The notes beneath the pieces are model-generated. The model saw only the letters and a program-made list of their open reading frames with translations, searched no databases and was not told the origin of the DNA. A stretch of DNA of 64,000 nucleotides from NCBI RefSeq assembly GCF_902506295.1, contig NZ_LR733312.1, positions 1,688,095-1,752,094 on the forward strand. The letters run 5' to 3'. Source of the stretch: Luteimonas sp. 9C (GTDB taxonomy: Bacteria > Pseudomonadota > Gammaproteobacteria > Xanthomonadales > Xanthomonadaceae). This document shows, in pieces, positions 27,980 through 37,565 of this stretch (positions are counted from its first letter, which is position 1; the number at the start of each line of letters is the position of its first letter). The translations under genes and the position numbers were made by a program.

Positions 27980-28003
27980 CGCCCGGCTCGACCGGGCGTT
28001 TTT
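27980..28003 (+). terminator. Rho-independent terminator of dps
   Basis: A perfect 7-bp stem CGCCCGG/CCGGGCG (27980-27986 and 27992-27998) with a CTCGA loop is followed immediately by five Ts (27999-28003), 22 nt after the dps stop. This is the cleanest intrinsic terminator in the window. Confidence 0.9.
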
Positions 28004-28139
28004 GCGGGCGCATTTCCATGTCGCCTGTCCGCTGCCTGTCCCCTGGGCGAGGACCCGACCCCGGTGGCATGCCGGCCCGCGCACGAGGTCCGGGAGACTG
28101 CGGCGATGCGGTGGGCCTGCACGCTGCGCAAGGGCGCGC

Positions 28140-29840
28140 TCAGCGGCGCGGATACAACGGCGGCAGGTCCGGGCTGTCCTCCCGTGCGGGCGCTTCACGC
28201 CACACCGCACCGCCGCGGAACGCCGTGCGCAGCGCCTGCCGCACGGCCGGCAGGTCGCCTCCGGTCCAGCGCGCCCGCTGCCATGCACCGATTTCCTCGC
28301 GTTGTGCACCGGATTCGAGACGCCGGGCCAGCGTGTCGAGATCCATCGCCGGGGGATCGCACAGCGCGCGCAGGGCCGCCTCGACGTCGGCGGGCGATCC
28401 GGTCTGCAGGACATGCATCAGGCGCCGGTGGGCCTGACCGGTTGTCGCGGGCGCCTGCGGTGACGCCGTCCCGGCAGCCGAGACGGCTGCCTTGCCGGCG
28501 CGCAGGCCAGCGTTCGGGCGGTGGCGATACAGCCGCCACGCCAGCCACGCGGTGGCCAGCCACAGCGCCGCGAGCAGCGCTGCGAGCGCGGGCCACAGCC
28601 CCGCGCGTCCCGCGGATGGCGATGCCTGGGCGGACGGCGCCGCCGCAGCCATGTCCGCCTGCGGCGTCGCGCTGCCCGGTGTCGCGCCCGCCGCGACCGC
28701 CAGCGTAATCGCCGGGGGACCGCTGGTCCGCGCGGCGCCCGCTCGCACGTCCCACCAGGCGATCCGCGGTGCAGCCACCGGCACCACGCCCTCCGCACGC
28801 GGCACCACCGCGTAACGCCGGGTCAGGCGCACCCGCGGGCGGCCGTCCTCGAAACTCTCGTCGTACTGCGGCGGCTCGGCGAACACCTGCGCGCCCTGCA
28901 CTGGCGGCAGCGCAATCTCCGGCAACTGCGTGCCGACCGCGCCATCGAACACCGCTTCCAGCACGAACGTACTCGCCTCGCCGGCGCGGCCTTCCGTCGG
29001 TGCTTCCACCCAGCGCGCCTGCACGCCGTACAGCGGCAACCACGGCTGCGGTGCGTTCGCGGGCATCGCGCGCACGTCGAGCACGCTGGGCGGTCCGTTG
29101 GCCGACAGCTCGCGTGGGCCGCGATTGAACACGTCGTCGAACATGCCGCCACCCGCGCCACGCCCCTCGAAACGCGCACCGGGGATCGAGAGCGTGCCGC
29201 TGCGCTCGGGCACGATCTGGTAACGGCGCTCGACGACGCTGTAACGGCGTCCGTCGATGTCGCGGCTGTACTGCACGTCGCTGCCGATGCGCTGCATCGA
29301 TGCGCCCTCGGGCGATGGCTGGTCGAGGCTGCCCGACAGCAGTGGCGTCGCGTAGTACAGCCGCAGCACATATCCGACCGACTGCTGCACGTACGGCGAC
29401 TGCACGTCGATGTCCGCCTCGATGAAGGCCGGCGCACCATTGCGCGCGGCGGTGACGGCGGCCGGGGCCACGCTCAGCGACAGCGGTGCGGTACGTGCGC
29501 CGCCGACCTGCAGGGCCGGCACCGTGAGCACGCCTTCGCGACGCGGCCGCAGCGCCACGCCGTACAGCGAGCGCGTGACGCGGCGACCGCCGGTGATCTC
29601 GACTTCGCGTCGACTGGTATGGCCGCTGACGTCGAAATCGCGCGCCAGTGGCGCCCAGTCGGGCGTGTCACCAGCGCCGTCGGTTTCGACGTTGAGCGTG
29701 GTCGTTTCGCCGAGCGCGATGCGGTCGCGGTCGAGCCAGGCGCGGGTCTGCGCGTGGGCCACGCCAACAAGACCCGACAGCACCAGCATCACGACGACCC
29801 ACGCCACGGACCGTGCGCGTGTGCAACATGCAGCCTTCAT
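28140..29840 (-). CDS. batD: BatD-family membrane protein
   Basis: This 566-residue protein has a signal peptide (cleavage near AHA/QT, residue 30), a large periplasmic beta-rich domain, a membrane helix at about residues 404-425 (LWPALAALLAALWLATAWLA), and a cytoplasmic tail. Diagnostic BatD features are TRAWLDRDRIALGETTTLNV and the later TRRYAVVPRAEGVVPVAAPRIAWW. It is the last gene of moxR-DUF58-DUF4381-batA-batB-batD; its ATG overlaps the batB stop (ATGA). Bat proteins are linked to aerotolerance and envelope stress, but the biochemical role is unsettled. It is convergent with dps. Confidence 0.9.
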   Translation of the reverse strand: MKAACCTRARSVAWVVVMLVLSGLVGVAHAQTRAWLDRDRIALGETTTLNVETDGAGDTPDWAPLARDFDVSGHTSRREVEITGGRRVTRSLYGVALRPRREGVLTVPALQVGGARTAPLSLSVAPAAVTAARNGAPAFIEADIDVQSPYVQQSVGYVLRLYYATPLLSGSLDQPSPEGASMQRIGSDVQYSRDIDGRRYSVVERRYQIVPERSGTLSIPGARFEGRGAGGGMFDDVFNRGPRELSANGPPSVLDVRAMPANAPQPWLPLYGVQARWVEAPTEGRAGEASTFVLEAVFDGAVGTQLPEIALPPVQGAQVFAEPPQYDESFEDGRPRVRLTRRYAVVPRAEGVVPVAAPRIAWWDVRAGAARTSGPPAITLAVAAGATPGSATPQADMAAAAPSAQASPSAGRAGLWPALAALLAALWLATAWLAWRLYRHRPNAGLRAGKAAVSAAGTASPQAPATTGQAHRRLMHVLQTGSPADVEAALRALCDPPAMDLDTLARRLESGAQREEIGAWQRARWTGGDLPAVRQALRTAFRGGAVWREAPAREDSPDLPPLYPRR

Positions 29841-31585
29841 CGATCGCCTCCGGTGGCGCGACGTTCGTGTTCGAGCCGGAACTTGGCCCGCAGCAATCCA
29901 CCCGGATCGTCGGGCACCCGCCGCAGCCACGCCGCGTTCGCCTGCTCGCGTTCGTCGCCGGTGTCGGCGCCGGTCGCGCCGGCGTCCGTGGTGTCTTCGT
30001 CGGACGGCTCCGTCCGACCTTCGAGTGCGCGCTGCATCTGTTCGCGCTGCTGCGCATCGGCGTCGCGCTGCGCCTGTGCGTCGGCCGGCGGCGGGGTGTC
30101 GGATGCCTGCGGTTCCGGTTCGTCCGGCGGCGGACGCGTATCGCCTTGCCCCTGCGTATCACCGGGCTGGCTATCCGAGGGATCGCCGGCGTCGCCCGGT
30201 TTCGGCTGGCTGTCGCCCTGGTCGCGTGGCTGCTGAGGCGCGCGTGGATCCTGCCCCTGCCCCGGCGGCGGCTTGCGGTTGCGCGCGGCCTCGACGGCAT
30301 CGCGGTTGGCCTGCGCATCGGCCATGCCCGGCTGCTGCGACAGCGCCGCATCGTAGGCTGCGATCGCCTCGTCGAAACGCCCCAGCCGCGCCAGCGCATT
30401 GCCCCGGTTGTAGGCGGCATCGGCGCCGGGCAATCCGGTCCAAGCCTGGAGGGCTTCGTCGTAGCGCTCGCCGCGATAGGCCGATGTGCCCGCGCGCATC
30501 CGGCCATCGGCCACCTGGTCGGCGCGCTGCCAGGGTGTCGCAACCGGCGCCTGGGCCTGCGCGGGCAGCGGAAGCAGTGCCGGCAGCAGCGCAAGTGCGG
30601 CAATGCAGGCGAACGCCGACCCGCGCCGGAACGCCAGCAGCACCAGGGCGAGCAGCGGCAGCACCAGCCAGTAGCCTTCGTCGAGTACGCGGCGCACGCT
30701 GGCGTCGCTGTGGACAGACGCCGCGCCTGCAGTCGCATCCGGCGTCAGGACGCCGAGTGCGCGCAGATCGCCGTCGTCGATCGACAGCGCCCGATATCGG
30801 CCTTCCCCGGCGACCGCAAGTGCGCGCAGCGCGATTTCGTCGAGACGCGCATGCGCGAGCGCACCGTCGGCATCGCGATAGGCCGCGCCTGTCGCCGTGC
30901 CGAGCCCGAGCACCGAGACCCGATAGCCCATGCGTGCGGCGATCCCCGCCTCCGCCGCTGCAACCGTGTCCGCATCGCCGGTCACCAGCAGGATGTCACC
31001 GCGCAGGGCCTGCCCCTGCCGCAGCAGGCGTGTGGCGTGCGCGATCGCACGGTCGGCGCGGTGGCCGTCGACCGGCATGATCTCCGGTGACAGCGCATCG
31101 AGATACAGCGCCACGTTGCGCGCGTCGTCGGTCAACGGCGCAACGGTGAACGCGTCGTCGGCGTACGCCACCAGCGCGACCTGCCCTGCATCGCGCTTTG
31201 CCAGCAGGGTCGCCAGCTTCGCGCGCGCCTGCAGCAGGCGCGACGGCGGCAGGTCGCTCGCGGTACTCGCCGTGGACAGGTCGATCGCGACGACCAGCGG
31301 CGCCGCGCCCCGGGCATCCAGCGGGACGGCGACCTCGCGCCAGCCGGGACCCGCCAGCGCCAGGACCGCCAGCAGCCCGGCAAACAGCCATGCGACCAGA
31401 CCGAATACGCCCCGACGGTCCGGGCGCGCCTCGAGCAGATGGGCGAGCAGATGCGGATCCACCGCCTCGCGCCAGGCCTCCGCGGTCCGTCGGCGTCGCC
31501 ACCAGATCCCCGCCAGCAGCGGCAGGACCAGCCCCGCCCACAGCCAGGCAGGCCGCGCGAACTGCAGGGCATCCAGCACGTTCAT
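29837..31585 (-). CDS. batB: BatB/BatC-type protein: von Willebrand A domain plus TPR and low-complexity tail
   Basis: This 582-residue protein has N-terminal membrane helices (about 13-29 and 59-80), a von Willebrand A domain (about 95-270), another helix near 310-335, a TPR unit (YNRGNALARLGRFDEAIAAY), and a Gln/Pro/Asp-rich acidic tail. It looks like a BatB-BatC fusion, as is common. The metal-ion adhesion site appears altered: the expected DxSxS reads D102-L-S-T-A106, and the usual TDG reads VTGDAD. Start (31585) and stop both sit in ATGA overlaps with batA and batD. Confidence 0.9.
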   Translation of the reverse strand: MNVLDALQFARPAWLWAGLVLPLLAGIWWRRRRTAEAWREAVDPHLLAHLLEARPDRRGVFGLVAWLFAGLLAVLALAGPGWREVAVPLDARGAAPLVVAIDLSTASTASDLPPSRLLQARAKLATLLAKRDAGQVALVAYADDAFTVAPLTDDARNVALYLDALSPEIMPVDGHRADRAIAHATRLLRQGQALRGDILLVTGDADTVAAAEAGIAARMGYRVSVLGLGTATGAAYRDADGALAHARLDEIALRALAVAGEGRYRALSIDDGDLRALGVLTPDATAGAASVHSDASVRRVLDEGYWLVLPLLALVLLAFRRGSAFACIAALALLPALLPLPAQAQAPVATPWQRADQVADGRMRAGTSAYRGERYDEALQAWTGLPGADAAYNRGNALARLGRFDEAIAAYDAALSQQPGMADAQANRDAVEAARNRKPPPGQGQDPRAPQQPRDQGDSQPKPGDAGDPSDSQPGDTQGQGDTRPPPDEPEPQASDTPPPADAQAQRDADAQQREQMQRALEGRTEPSDEDTTDAGATGADTGDEREQANAAWLRRVPDDPGGLLRAKFRLEHERRATGGDR

Positions 31586-32598
31586 GCGACCGCCCTGCGA
31601 CGCAGTGGCACGAGCAGGCTCAACAGCAGGCACCCACACGCTGCGGCCAGTGGCAGCGGATACCGTTCGATGCGCGGCCGCAACGCCGGCCCGGGCTGGT
31701 CCACCGGCTCCAGGCGATCGATCTCGCCGTAGATGCCGGCGAGCTCGCCGGTGTCGCGCGCACGGAATGCCCGACCGCCGGTGGTATCGGCAATGCGCTG
31801 CAGCGCGGCCTCGTCGATGGCCGGCTCGCTGCCGGGCATCTGGAAGCCGAACATGCTGCCGGCGCCGGCATCGCTGCCGAACGCGATCGTGTGGACGCGT
31901 ACCCCGGCATCGCGCGCCAGCTCGGCGGCCTTGTCGGGGGTCAGCACACCCGCATTGCTGACCCCGTCGGTAAGCAGGATCAACAGACGCTGGCCGCGCG
32001 GCGCATCCCGCAGGCGCTTGACTGCCAGACCGACCGCATCGCCGATCGCGGTTTCACGCCCCACCAGACCGACCACGGTCGCATCGAGTTGCTGACGCAC
32101 GCTGTCGCGATCCAGCGTCATGGGAGTCATCGCGTAGGCACGCTGTCCGAACACGATCAGACCGATGCGGTCCCCGGCGCGGCGCTCGAGAAAATCGGCG
32201 ATGACCGCCTTCGCGGCAGTGAGCCGGTCCACCGGGCGTCGCCCGACGACCATGTCTTCCTCGCTCATGCTGCCCGACAGGTCGACGGCGAGCATCAGAT
32301 CACGGGCACTGCGTGGCGGCTGCTCGACCTCGCCCCACTGGACCGGACGCGCGGCAGCGATGCACAGCAGACACCATGCCGCCCACAGCAGCCATGGCGC
32401 ACCCGAGGCGCCGCGCGCGTGGCCGGCGGTCGCCAGCGCGCCCAGTCCGCGATAGGGCACGCGCAGCGCGCCGCCAGTCTGCGTGGCTGCCGGCAATACA
32501 CGTCGCGCGAGCGCCGGCAGCGGGATCGCGAGCAGCCACCACGGCCATGCGAAGACCTCGCGCAGCGCCTGCAACCAGCCGGCCGGCTCGCCCGTCAT
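31582..32598 (-). CDS. batA: BatA-type von Willebrand A domain membrane protein
   Basis: This 338-residue protein has N-terminal hydrophobic segments, a central von Willebrand A domain with an intact metal site (DLSGS at residues 106-110 and LLTDGVSNAG), and a C-terminal membrane helix near 310-332. In the Bat system it is thought to form a periplasmic or membrane complex with BatB under MoxR control. The ATG at 32598 overlaps the DUF4381 stop by one base, and the stop overlaps batB by 4 nt. Confidence 0.92.
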   Translation of the reverse strand: MTGEPAGWLQALREVFAWPWWLLAIPLPALARRVLPAATQTGGALRVPYRGLGALATAGHARGASGAPWLLWAAWCLLCIAAARPVQWGEVEQPPRSARDLMLAVDLSGSMSEEDMVVGRRPVDRLTAAKAVIADFLERRAGDRIGLIVFGQRAYAMTPMTLDRDSVRQQLDATVVGLVGRETAIGDAVGLAVKRLRDAPRGQRLLILLTDGVSNAGVLTPDKAAELARDAGVRVHTIAFGSDAGAGSMFGFQMPGSEPAIDEAALQRIADTTGGRAFRARDTGELAGIYGEIDRLEPVDQPGPALRPRIERYPLPLAAACGCLLLSLLVPLRRRAVA

Positions 32599-33059
32599 CA
32601 GGGGCGCCCCTGCATCAGCTCGACGAACCGCCCACGTGCGACCGCTGCAAGTGCAATGAGGTCCAGGGCGTCGGTATCCCGGCGGAACGCCGCATCGCGG
32701 AGCAGGCTACCCGCGCCCGTCGAGAACGGGGCATCCGGTACGCCGCCATCGAGGAACCGCAGCCACTCGTCCCCGCGCAGCCGGTCGGCATCAGCGCGCT
32801 GACGCCGCGCCGCGCGGCGCAACAGCGACGACATCGCTGCGATCCGGCCGGCCGCGTCGGACGCGGATGCGACCTCGGCATCGAACAGGCGACGCCATCG
32901 CCGCCGTTGCCAGGCCCGGAACAGCCGCCAACCCACGAGGGCGCACACCAGCGCCAGGATTGCAGCCGCCAGCCACCACCAGCCCGGTGCGGGCGGCCAC
33001 CACGACGGCGCGGGCGACTGATGGATGTCGCGCAGGACGAGGTCGGGCATCGTGGCCAT
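32598..33059 (-). CDS. DUF4381 membrane protein of the Bat/MoxR operon
   Basis: This 153-residue protein opens DLVLRDIHQSPAPSWWPPAP, the characteristic DUF4381 start, followed by a membrane helix at about residues 27-46 and a basic cytoplasmic domain. It is always found between DUF58 and batA genes in this operon type. It overlaps both neighbours by one base (TGATG). No biochemical function is known for the family. Confidence 0.88.
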   Translation of the reverse strand: MATMPDLVLRDIHQSPAPSWWPPAPGWWWLAAAILALVCALVGWRLFRAWQRRRWRRLFDAEVASASDAAGRIAAMSSLLRRAARRQRADADRLRGDEWLRFLDGGVPDAPFSTGAGSLLRDAAFRRDTDALDLIALAAVARGRFVELMQGRP

Positions 33060-33970
33060 CAGACCGGCCGACCCCGGACGAAGACAGGCAGCCAGGCATC
33101 GCTCGGCGCATCGCTGGACAACGACTCGACGCCGATGCCGGCGCGTCGGAGATGGGCGATCGCCGTATCGCGTGGCGCATCGAACGCGGCATGCCAGCGC
33201 TCGCGCTGTGCGGCGCCCGCCAGATCGAGATCGACCCGGCCGCCGGCATGCGCGAAGCCGAGACGTCCGCGTGGCGGTACGCGTTCCAGCGGATCGTCGA
33301 GCAACAGCACCAGCGCATCGCAGTGCGCGCCCACTGCGGCCCAGTCGCGCGCCGGCACCGCCGCCACGCTGTCTGCATCCGCCAGCACCAGCAGGCGCGA
33401 ACCCGGACGCAACAGGCGACGGGCATGGTCGATCGCCACGCCCAGTCCGGCGTCGCCAGCGGGCGGCGCCTCGTACCAGCGGGCCAACGCGTGCAGGACG
33501 CGCAGCGCACCGCGGGTGCCGCCCGCGGGTGGCACGGGCGCTTCCAGCACCGACCCGCGCAGCGCGGCAATGCGATCGCCGTCAGCGGCCGCCACCCAGG
33601 CGGCGATCGCGCCGGCACGTGCGGCCTGGGTGGATTTGAACCGCACCCGCGTGCCGAAGTAGAGCGCCGCGGCGGTATCGGCGACGAGCAGGGTCAGTCG
33701 CTCGCGTTCGCGCTGGAAGGTCTTGGTATGGGGGCGCCCGGTACGCGCGGTCACACGCCAGTCGATGTGCCGCGCATCGTCGCCGGCCACGTACTCGCGC
33801 GACTCCGCATACTCCATGCCCTGCCCGCGCTGCGGCGAGGGCGCCAGCGCACGCACGCCGCTGCGTGCACGCCGCACCACGCCGCGTGGACGGGCGAGCG
33901 GACGCAGTGCCACGAGCTCCGCCAGCGAGGGCCGGATGCCGGGCGCGGAAGCCGGCTCGGCGGGATTCAC
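33059..33970 (-). CDS. DUF58 domain protein
   Basis: This 303-residue protein carries the DUF58 signature YVAGDDARHIDWRVTARTG followed by HTKTFQRERERL at about residues 60-95, within a von Willebrand-like fold. DUF58 proteins are the standard partner of MoxR ATPases. The start is GTG (33970) in a GTGA overlap with the moxR stop. No membrane segment is seen, so it is probably cytoplasmic. Confidence 0.92.
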   Translation of the reverse strand: MNPAEPASAPGIRPSLAELVALRPLARPRGVVRRARSGVRALAPSPQRGQGMEYAESREYVAGDDARHIDWRVTARTGRPHTKTFQRERERLTLLVADTAAALYFGTRVRFKSTQAARAGAIAAWVAAADGDRIAALRGSVLEAPVPPAGGTRGALRVLHALARWYEAPPAGDAGLGVAIDHARRLLRPGSRLLVLADADSVAAVPARDWAAVGAHCDALVLLLDDPLERVPPRGRLGFAHAGGRVDLDLAGAAQRERWHAAFDAPRDTAIAHLRRAGIGVESLSSDAPSDAWLPVFVRGRPV

Positions 33971-34965
33971 GGCAGCGGCACCCGTTCGATCAGCGCCTGC
34001 ACGAGGCGTTCGCCGTCCCAGCCTTCGGCCGTCGCCTCGTAGCTCGGCAGCACGCGGTGGCGGAGGACGTCGGGCGCCACGGCGCGCACGTCGTCCGGCG
34101 TCACAAAGTCGCGTCCCGCCAGCCAGGCGGTCGCACGTGCGCAGCGTTCCAACGCGATCGAGCCGCGTGGACTGGCGCCCCAGGCAATACGTGCCGCCAA
34201 CGCGGCGTCGTAGCGTCCCGCATCGCGCGATGCCAGCACCAGTTCGACGAGATAGCGCTCGACCGCTGGCGCCACGTGCATCGCCAGCACCGCCCGACGC
34301 GCCGCGAACAGCTGCGCGAGCGGCATCCGCTCGACCTGCGTCGACACATCGTCGAGCCGGGCCAGCGCGCGGTCACGCGCGAGCTGCAGGATGCGGGCCT
34401 CCGCCTCTGCCTCGGGGTATCCCACGCGCACGTGCATCAGGAACCGGTCCAGCTGCGCTTCCGGCAGCGGGAAAGTGCCTTCCTGCTCGATCGGATTCTG
34501 GGTCGCCATCACCAGGAAAAGATCCGGCAACCGGTAGGTCTCGCGGCCCACGGTCACCTGCCGCTCGCCCATCGCTTCCAGCAGCGCGGATTGCACCTTG
34601 GCCGGTGCCCGGTTGATCTCATCGGCCAGCAGCAGCGGATGGAAGATGGGACCGGCCTGGAACTCGAAGCGGCCGTCCTGCGGACGCCAGATTTCGGTGC
34701 CGGTGAGATCCGCAGGCAGCAGGTCCGGCGTGAACTGCACACGCGCGAACTCCGCATCCAGCCGCGCCGCCAATGCCCGCACGGCCGTCGTCTTCGCAAG
34801 CCCCGGCGCGCCTTCGACGAGCAGATGCCCATCCGCCAGCAATGCGACCAGCAGCCGCTCGACCAGAGCCGCCTGCCCGATGATCTCGTCCGACAACGCA
34901 TCACGCAGCGCCACGAACCGCGCATGCAGGTCACCCGCAGCTCCATCCTCCAGGTCCATCGCCAT
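33967..34965 (-). CDS. moxR: MoxR-family AAA+ ATPase
   Basis: This 332-residue AAA+ ATPase has Walker A LLVEGAPGLAKTTAVRAL, Walker B LLLADEINRAPAKVQSAL, sensor 1 ATQNPIEQEGTFPLPEAQLD, and a C-terminal lid. MoxR ATPases act as chaperones for von Willebrand A client complexes, here presumably DUF58, BatA and BatB. It is the first gene of a six-gene overlapping operon. Two starts are possible: ATG at 34965 or the ATG at 34959, which has better GAGG spacing. Confidence 0.93.
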   Translation of the reverse strand: MAMDLEDGAAGDLHARFVALRDALSDEIIGQAALVERLLVALLADGHLLVEGAPGLAKTTAVRALAARLDAEFARVQFTPDLLPADLTGTEIWRPQDGRFEFQAGPIFHPLLLADEINRAPAKVQSALLEAMGERQVTVGRETYRLPDLFLVMATQNPIEQEGTFPLPEAQLDRFLMHVRVGYPEAEAEARILQLARDRALARLDDVSTQVERMPLAQLFAARRAVLAMHVAPAVERYLVELVLASRDAGRYDAALAARIAWGASPRGSIALERCARATAWLAGRDFVTPDDVRAVAPDVLRHRVLPSYEATAEGWDGERLVQALIERVPLP

Positions 34966-35062
34966 CCTCGGTCGCCAACGCCTATCGCGCAGAGACCCAG
35001 TTTGACCGGAACCCGCGCCGTCAGTTCACAACGCCAGCCAAACCGGAGATCCGGAAACGCGA

Positions 35063-35082
35063 ACGGGGCCCGAAGGCCCCGT
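35063..35082 (-). terminator. Hairpin after pilQ, probable transcription end
   Basis: A perfect 8-bp stem ACGGGGCC/GGCCCCGT (35063-35070 and 35075-35082) with a CGAA tetraloop lies 28 nt beyond the pilQ stop. On the minus strand only scattered Ts follow, so termination efficiency is uncertain. It separates the pil operon from moxR. Confidence 0.5.
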
Positions 35083-35109
35083 CGCTACTTGCATCGCTGA
35101 CCGCGCTGG

Positions 35110-37026
35110 TCAGTTGATTGGACGCTGCGCCACCCGCATGACCTTCGGCGTTACGAAAATCAGCAACTCCGCCTTTTCCCTGGATCGGCCACGGCTCTTG
35201 AACAGATTACCAATGATGGGCAGATCGCCCAGGAAGGGCACCTTGGACAACGAAGCGCGATCGGCGAACTCATACACGCCGCCGATTGCAACGGTCTGAC
35301 CATCATCGATCAGAACAGCTGTGGTGACGTTACGCTTGCTGATCAGCGGCACGGTCCCGATGCCAGGGTAGTTGACCTCACCCGTCACTTCATCCTTCTT
35401 GATGTCCATCGCCAGGAACACACGTCCATCATTGGTGATCGTCGGGGTCACCTTGAGTTCGAGCAGGACATCCTTGAACTCTACCGTCGGGATGCTGTTG
35501 CTCTGTCCGCCGGTAATAGTCAGATAGCCGATCTCCTGCCCCTGGCTGATCACGGCTTCGCGCTGATTGCTGGTCACGACGCGAGGATTGGAGATCACCT
35601 CACCGCGCTGTTCGGTTTGCAAGGCCTGAAGCTCGACAGCCCAGTTGATCGTATTGCCGAGAATCGTGAACGCGAGCGAAGGGCCCGATTCGATCGGCAG
35701 ATCAACGTTCAAACCAAGCGGCGCGAGCGGCCCACCGTCCTCCGTCGTACCCAGGGCGCCACCGATATTGACGCGCTGCTTGCTGGCGCTAACCCCGAAC
35801 CGGGCGCCAAGATCACGCGCGAACGACTCGTTCGCGATCACGATCCGCGCTTCGATCACGACTTGGTCGACAGGCTTATCAAGCATGTTGACGAGCCGCT
35901 TCACCTCCGCCACGCGGTTCGGGATGTCGATGACGAGGAGTGTGTTGGTCCGGCGATCAAAGCTGAGGCTGCCGCGCGACGATAGAAATCCGCGCTGCTG
36001 CGAGGCACCGCCCGCCGCACTGGCGCCACCACCACTGCCCGAGCCACTCTTGCTCTCCTCCGTCAGCAGCTTAGCGATGTCCTCCGCATTGCCGTAGCTG
36101 ATCGGGATGTACTCCGTGGTCATCTCCGCGCGTTCCTCGATCGCAAGGCGCGCGTCTTCCTTGGCCTGCTCGAACGCCGCGATCTCGCTCTGCGGCGCGA
36201 CCCAGACCACGTTGCCGCTGCGACGCTTGTCGAGCGACTTGGCCTGCAGGACGATGTCCAGGGCCTGGTCCCACGGCACGTTCTGCAGGCGCAGGGTCAC
36301 GTTGCCGGTCACGCTGTCGCTGGCCACGATGTTGAGGTTCGACTCGTCGGCGATCAGCTGCAGGACCGTGCGCACCGGCACGTCCTGGAAGTTGAACGTG
36401 ACGGGCGCACCACTGTAGGCGCGGACGTCGGAGACGGTGGCGGACGCGGCCTGACCCATCGTCGCAGCCGCCGTGGCCGCGCCGACCGCACGCTCGGCGC
36501 CTGCCGTGGTCCGCGGAATGATCTCGACGATGTAGTCGCGACCGCTCTGGTAGGCCATCGGCTCGAACTCGCCGCGCGCACTGAGCACGACCTGCGAGCC
36601 ATCGGCACCCTGACGGGCATCGATGCGCTGCACCGGGGTGGCGAAATCCGTCACGTTGAGCGGACGCTGCAACGAGGCGGGAAGCGTGGCGCCACCGAGG
36701 TTGATGACCACGTTGCCACCCTGCGTCCGCAGATCGGGGGCAGCCCCGTCTCCATCGAAGCGCAGCACGAGCTTGCCGGAACCGCCATCGCCGCGCCGGA
36801 AATCGATGTCCGTCACCGCAACCGCGCCCGCCGGCTGCGTCGCCGCGACAGATGCCTGCAGCAGCGGCAGCGCTGACGCAGATGTCGGTCCCTGCGCCGC
36901 CTGGGCGCCGCTGAACGTCGCCACCAGTCCTATCGCAAGACCGAGCGCGCCGGCACGCACCGATTTCATCCGGCCCGACTGCAGGCTCCCCGCATTGCTC
37001 ACGGTCATGTTGCTTCCCCTCATCAT
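35110..37026 (-). CDS. pilQ: Type IV pilus secretin PilQ
   Basis: This 638-residue outer-membrane secretin forms the channel for pilus extrusion. Order: signal peptide (MKSVRAGALGLAIGLVATFS, about residues 20-43), an AMIN peptidoglycan-binding domain (about 75-170), an STN domain (VTFNFQDVPVRTVLQLIADE, about 205-265), and secretin N domains with a Gly/Ser-rich loop (GSGSGGGASAAGGASQQRG). The secretin core from about 390 contains VEFKDVLLELKVTPTITNDG and GQTVAIGGVYEF. Only one AMIN domain is apparent. The start overlaps the pilP stop (ATGATG); 37026 and 37023 are both possible. Confidence 0.96.
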   Translation of the reverse strand: MMRGSNMTVSNAGSLQSGRMKSVRAGALGLAIGLVATFSGAQAAQGPTSASALPLLQASVAATQPAGAVAVTDIDFRRGDGGSGKLVLRFDGDGAAPDLRTQGGNVVINLGGATLPASLQRPLNVTDFATPVQRIDARQGADGSQVVLSARGEFEPMAYQSGRDYIVEIIPRTTAGAERAVGAATAAATMGQAASATVSDVRAYSGAPVTFNFQDVPVRTVLQLIADESNLNIVASDSVTGNVTLRLQNVPWDQALDIVLQAKSLDKRRSGNVVWVAPQSEIAAFEQAKEDARLAIEERAEMTTEYIPISYGNAEDIAKLLTEESKSGSGSGGGASAAGGASQQRGFLSSRGSLSFDRRTNTLLVIDIPNRVAEVKRLVNMLDKPVDQVVIEARIVIANESFARDLGARFGVSASKQRVNIGGALGTTEDGGPLAPLGLNVDLPIESGPSLAFTILGNTINWAVELQALQTEQRGEVISNPRVVTSNQREAVISQGQEIGYLTITGGQSNSIPTVEFKDVLLELKVTPTITNDGRVFLAMDIKKDEVTGEVNYPGIGTVPLISKRNVTTAVLIDDGQTVAIGGVYEFADRASLSKVPFLGDLPIIGNLFKSRGRSREKAELLIFVTPKVMRVAQRPIN

Positions 37027-37565
37027 TGTTCGTTCAGCGCGAGCGAAGCCGGACGTTCCAACCAGCCGCCGGCGCCATCGGGCACGAGCTCAACGAGCTC
37101 GATGCGATTTTCATTGACCGAAGTGACGCGGCCATCGTTCTGTCCCAGGTAGTTGCCCGGGGTAATGCGGTAGGTCACCTTGTCCGGCGCGAGGACCAGA
37201 CCGACGATGCGACCGCCGGTGCCAATCGTCCCCACCATCGACATGCTGTCCAGCGGGTACTGCTCGGTGATCTCCTTGCGCCGGTTCGAATCCGGTCGCG
37301 GGCCGCTGCCACCGCTGTCGTCGGTGAAGGCATTGCTGAAGGGATCGCGGATGCCCTGCGCCGAGTATTCGAACGTCTCGAACTGCTGCATCACGGGCAA
37401 CGGATCGAGCGCAGGCGCAGGGCGCTGCTTGACCTCCTCGGCCCACACTTCGAGATTGGGCGCCTCGCCGGGCTCGCTGGTCACGCCCCGGCCGCAGCCG
37501 GTGGCCGCCAGCGACAAGACCAGCAGCGTAACGCCGCGCATCAGGGTGCCTGTCTGGCCAGCCAT
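37023..37565 (-). CDS. pilP: Type IV pilus alignment lipoprotein PilP
   Basis: This 180-residue inner-membrane lipoprotein links PilNO to PilQ. The lipobox LAATGC places the lipidated Cys near residue 24. A disordered stretch with FEYSAQGIRDPFSNAF precedes the beta-domain (VGTIGTGGRIVGLVLAPDKV). I chose the ATG at 37565, which overlaps the pilO stop by one base (TGATG), over the GTG one codon upstream. Confidence 0.94.
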   Translation of the reverse strand: MAGQTGTLMRGVTLLVLSLAATGCGRGVTSEPGEAPNLEVWAEEVKQRPAPALDPLPVMQQFETFEYSAQGIRDPFSNAFTDDSGGSGPRPDSNRRKEITEQYPLDSMSMVGTIGTGGRIVGLVLAPDKVTYRITPGNYLGQNDGRVTSVNENRIELVELVPDGAGGWLERPASLALNEQ

